From: Clostridia bacterium
Lineage (GTDB): Bacteria; Bacillota; Clostridia; Peptostreptococcales; Anaerovoracaceae
Reading direction: 5' to 3'
Length of the DNA: 34,961 bases
NCBI GenBank assembly: GCA_024689865.1
Contig: JAILDA010000028.1
Span: 1-34,961 of the forward strand
Each line of letters begins with the position of its first letter. The stretch's first letter is position 1. The position numbers and the translations under genes are program-made. Shown in pieces: positions 33,399 through 34,961 of this stretch. Below the pieces are notes generated by a model that saw nothing but the letters and a program-made list of their open reading frames with translations, did not search any database and was not told the origin of the DNA.

Positions 33399-34961
33399 TT
33401 ACATTGCTTCGCTGGTCCTGGATATGATCTCGTTCCTGAGGCTCTTGGGAAGATCCACGAAGAACGCGCTGTATCCGGCTACGCGTACCATGAGGTTCGG
33501 ATGCTGTTCCGGATGCTCGCTGGCTTCAATAAGCAGATCCTGGTCGATAATGTTGATCTGTACGTGGAATCCGCCGTGAGTGAAGTACTCCTCAAGCATG
33601 GCGCCCAGGTTCTTGATGTTGTCCGGGTTGTTGAACAGTCTCTTGTCGAACTTCATGTTCATGAGCGCCGCGGTGGAGTTGTCTACGTGCACCGCCTTGG
33701 ACGCGGAGTTGAACACGCAGGTGGGTCCGTGCGTGTCGCAGCCCTGCGAAGGCGAGCAGAATCCGTCGGCAATGGGCTCTCCGTCCTTATGGCCGCTGGG
33801 CAGCGGGCCGGTCCTTCTGCCGAAGGTAACGTGAGCCATCGCTCCGGAACGTCCTCCCCAGAGAGGTGTTCCGAACGGGTTCTTTTCTTTCCACATTCTC
33901 TCCTGGAGCCATACGGACAGCTCGGAGAAGGTCTCGTCTGCGTAGTCGTCGTCGTTGCCGTACTTAGGCGCGGACTTGAGCAGAGCTCTTTCGTACTCGT
34001 AGCCTTCGAAGTTGTGGTCCATAGCCTCTATTATGCGGTCTACGGTAAGCTTCTTGTCGTCGAACACCAGCTTGCGGATGGCCGTTAAGGAGTCGGAAGC
34101 ATCCTGAAGTCCGCGGTCTGCTATGTGATACAGGAAGGACGGATACCTTACGCCGCCGGCTCTTGCGTCCATGCCCTTTTCCAGGCAGTCGCCCAGAAGA
34201 GCGGAGAGGTACGGAGTGTGGAAGCTGTTGATGTCTACGTACGCGGATACTCTGGCCGCCTTGGCCATGTCAGCGATCAGAACGTCGAACTGCTTCTTGA
34301 ACGCGTCCTTGAATTCCTCGAAGGTCTTGAAGTTTCTGGGATCTCCGGTGTGGGGGCCTATCTGGACCTTGGTCTTGGGATCCATGCCGTCGTACATTAC
34401 GAACTCCATGATCTTGGCAAGGTTTATGTAGTTGATGCCCAGCGATCCGCCGTGGGTGGAATATCCGCCGATCAGCGATCCTGCGCAGCCCAGAGCGCTC
34501 CAGTTGCGGGCGTCTTCTATGGGCATTCCTCTCTTGAGGAAGCCGGGGATCCTGGTCTCGTCGCTCATGTAGGCCGGGTTGCCGTCGCCTCTGCGGACGT
34601 TTACTTCTATGGCCTTGTACCATACGCGCTTGTCTATGTTCTTATGGTAGCGGACATAGATCGGCGGCTGCGGCAGATTGACCTGAGCCTGACACTCAAG
34701 AATAAGATAGGACAGCTCGTTGGAGGCGTCCCTTCCGTCCGCGGTCTGACCGCAGAGAGTGGTAGCCTGAAGAGTGGTTCCGGGAATGTTGTTCTTTTCG
34801 TAGTTGTTCTTCACTACGGAGATCTCATTGATCTTTACCAGTACCAGGGCGAACAGTTCCGCGGCGTCCTGACGGGACAGCGTTCCGTTCTCTATTACGT
34901 CCTGCTTGTACATCGGGTAGAGATACTGGTCGATGCGGCTGGGGGACTCTGCCTGGAAAGA
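33399..34961 (-). CDS. Glycyl radical enzyme of the pyruvate formate-lyase family (partial, N-terminus outside window)
   Basis: C-terminal glycyl radical motif NLMVRVAGYSAFF; Cys loop NWSALGCAGSLIGGY; IGPHTGDPRNFKTFEEFKDAF; FGRRTGPLPSGHKDGEPIADGFCSPSQGCD. Reading frame continues to the window edge. Confidence 0.93.
   Translation of the reverse strand, partial: SFQAESPSRIDQYLYPMYKQDVIENGTLSRQDAAELFALVLVKINEISVVKNNYEKNNIPGTTLQATTLCGQTADGRDASNELSYLILECQAQVNLPQPPIYVRYHKNIDKRVWYKAIEVNVRRGDGNPAYMSDETRIPGFLKRGMPIEDARNWSALGCAGSLIGGYSTHGGSLGINYINLAKIMEFVMYDGMDPKTKVQIGPHTGDPRNFKTFEEFKDAFKKQFDVLIADMAKAARVSAYVDINSFHTPYLSALLGDCLEKGMDARAGGVRYPSFLYHIADRGLQDASDSLTAIRKLVFDDKKLTVDRIIEAMDHNFEGYEYERALLKSAPKYGNDDDYADETFSELSVWLQERMWKEKNPFGTPLWGGRSGAMAHVTFGRRTGPLPSGHKDGEPIADGFCSPSQGCDTHGPTCVFNSASKAVHVDNSTAALMNMKFDKRLFNNPDNIKNLGAMLEEYFTHGGFHVQINIIDQDLLIEASEHPEQHPNLMVRVAGYSAFFVDLPKSLRNEIISRTSEAM

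Noticed and set aside
1-34961. CRISPR arrays, tRNA/rRNA genes, transposases, phage genes
   Set aside because: None seen: no regularly spaced direct repeats, no cloverleaf or rRNA-like segments, no recognisable mobile-element ORFs.

Overview
The window looks like a chromosomal segment from an anaerobic Firmicute, probably Clostridia-like; this is inferred from gene content only. Positions 1-14050 (minus strand) carry a partial pheT, pheS, a SpoU/TrmH-family RNA methyltransferase, and a division/cell-wall (dcw) cluster. In transcription order the dcw cluster is mraZ-rsmH-ftsL-ftsI/spoVD-murF-murD-ftsW-murG-ftsQ-ftsZ. It lacks murE, mraY, murC and ftsA at this locus. Positions 14429-16770 (plus) carry rnhB and an M3 oligoendopeptidase. 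Positions 16881-25779 (minus) carry two tandem U32 peptidases, a Crp/Fnr-type HTH protein without a cNMP-binding domain, and an LTA-synthase/sulfatase-like membrane protein whose catalytic residues appear to be lost. They also carry an SPFH protein with a small partner, a CIRCE-controlled hsp20, and a PocR-AraC regulator. Positions 25955-34961 are the accessory metabolic part. It contains a ferredoxin-ASKHA corrinoid-activator-like protein and a UroD-type methyltransferase on plus. On minus and convergent to these lies a glycyl-radical-enzyme (GRE) locus: GRE, activase, MatC/SLC13-type permease, cytosolic CapA-like protein and MmgE/PrpD protein. The best candidates for undescribed biology are the GRE locus, whose GRE has a Cys-Ala-Gly active-site loop instead of the usual Cys-X-Glu, and the LtaS-like pseudoenzyme operon. 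No database search was run; all assignments come from reading motifs.
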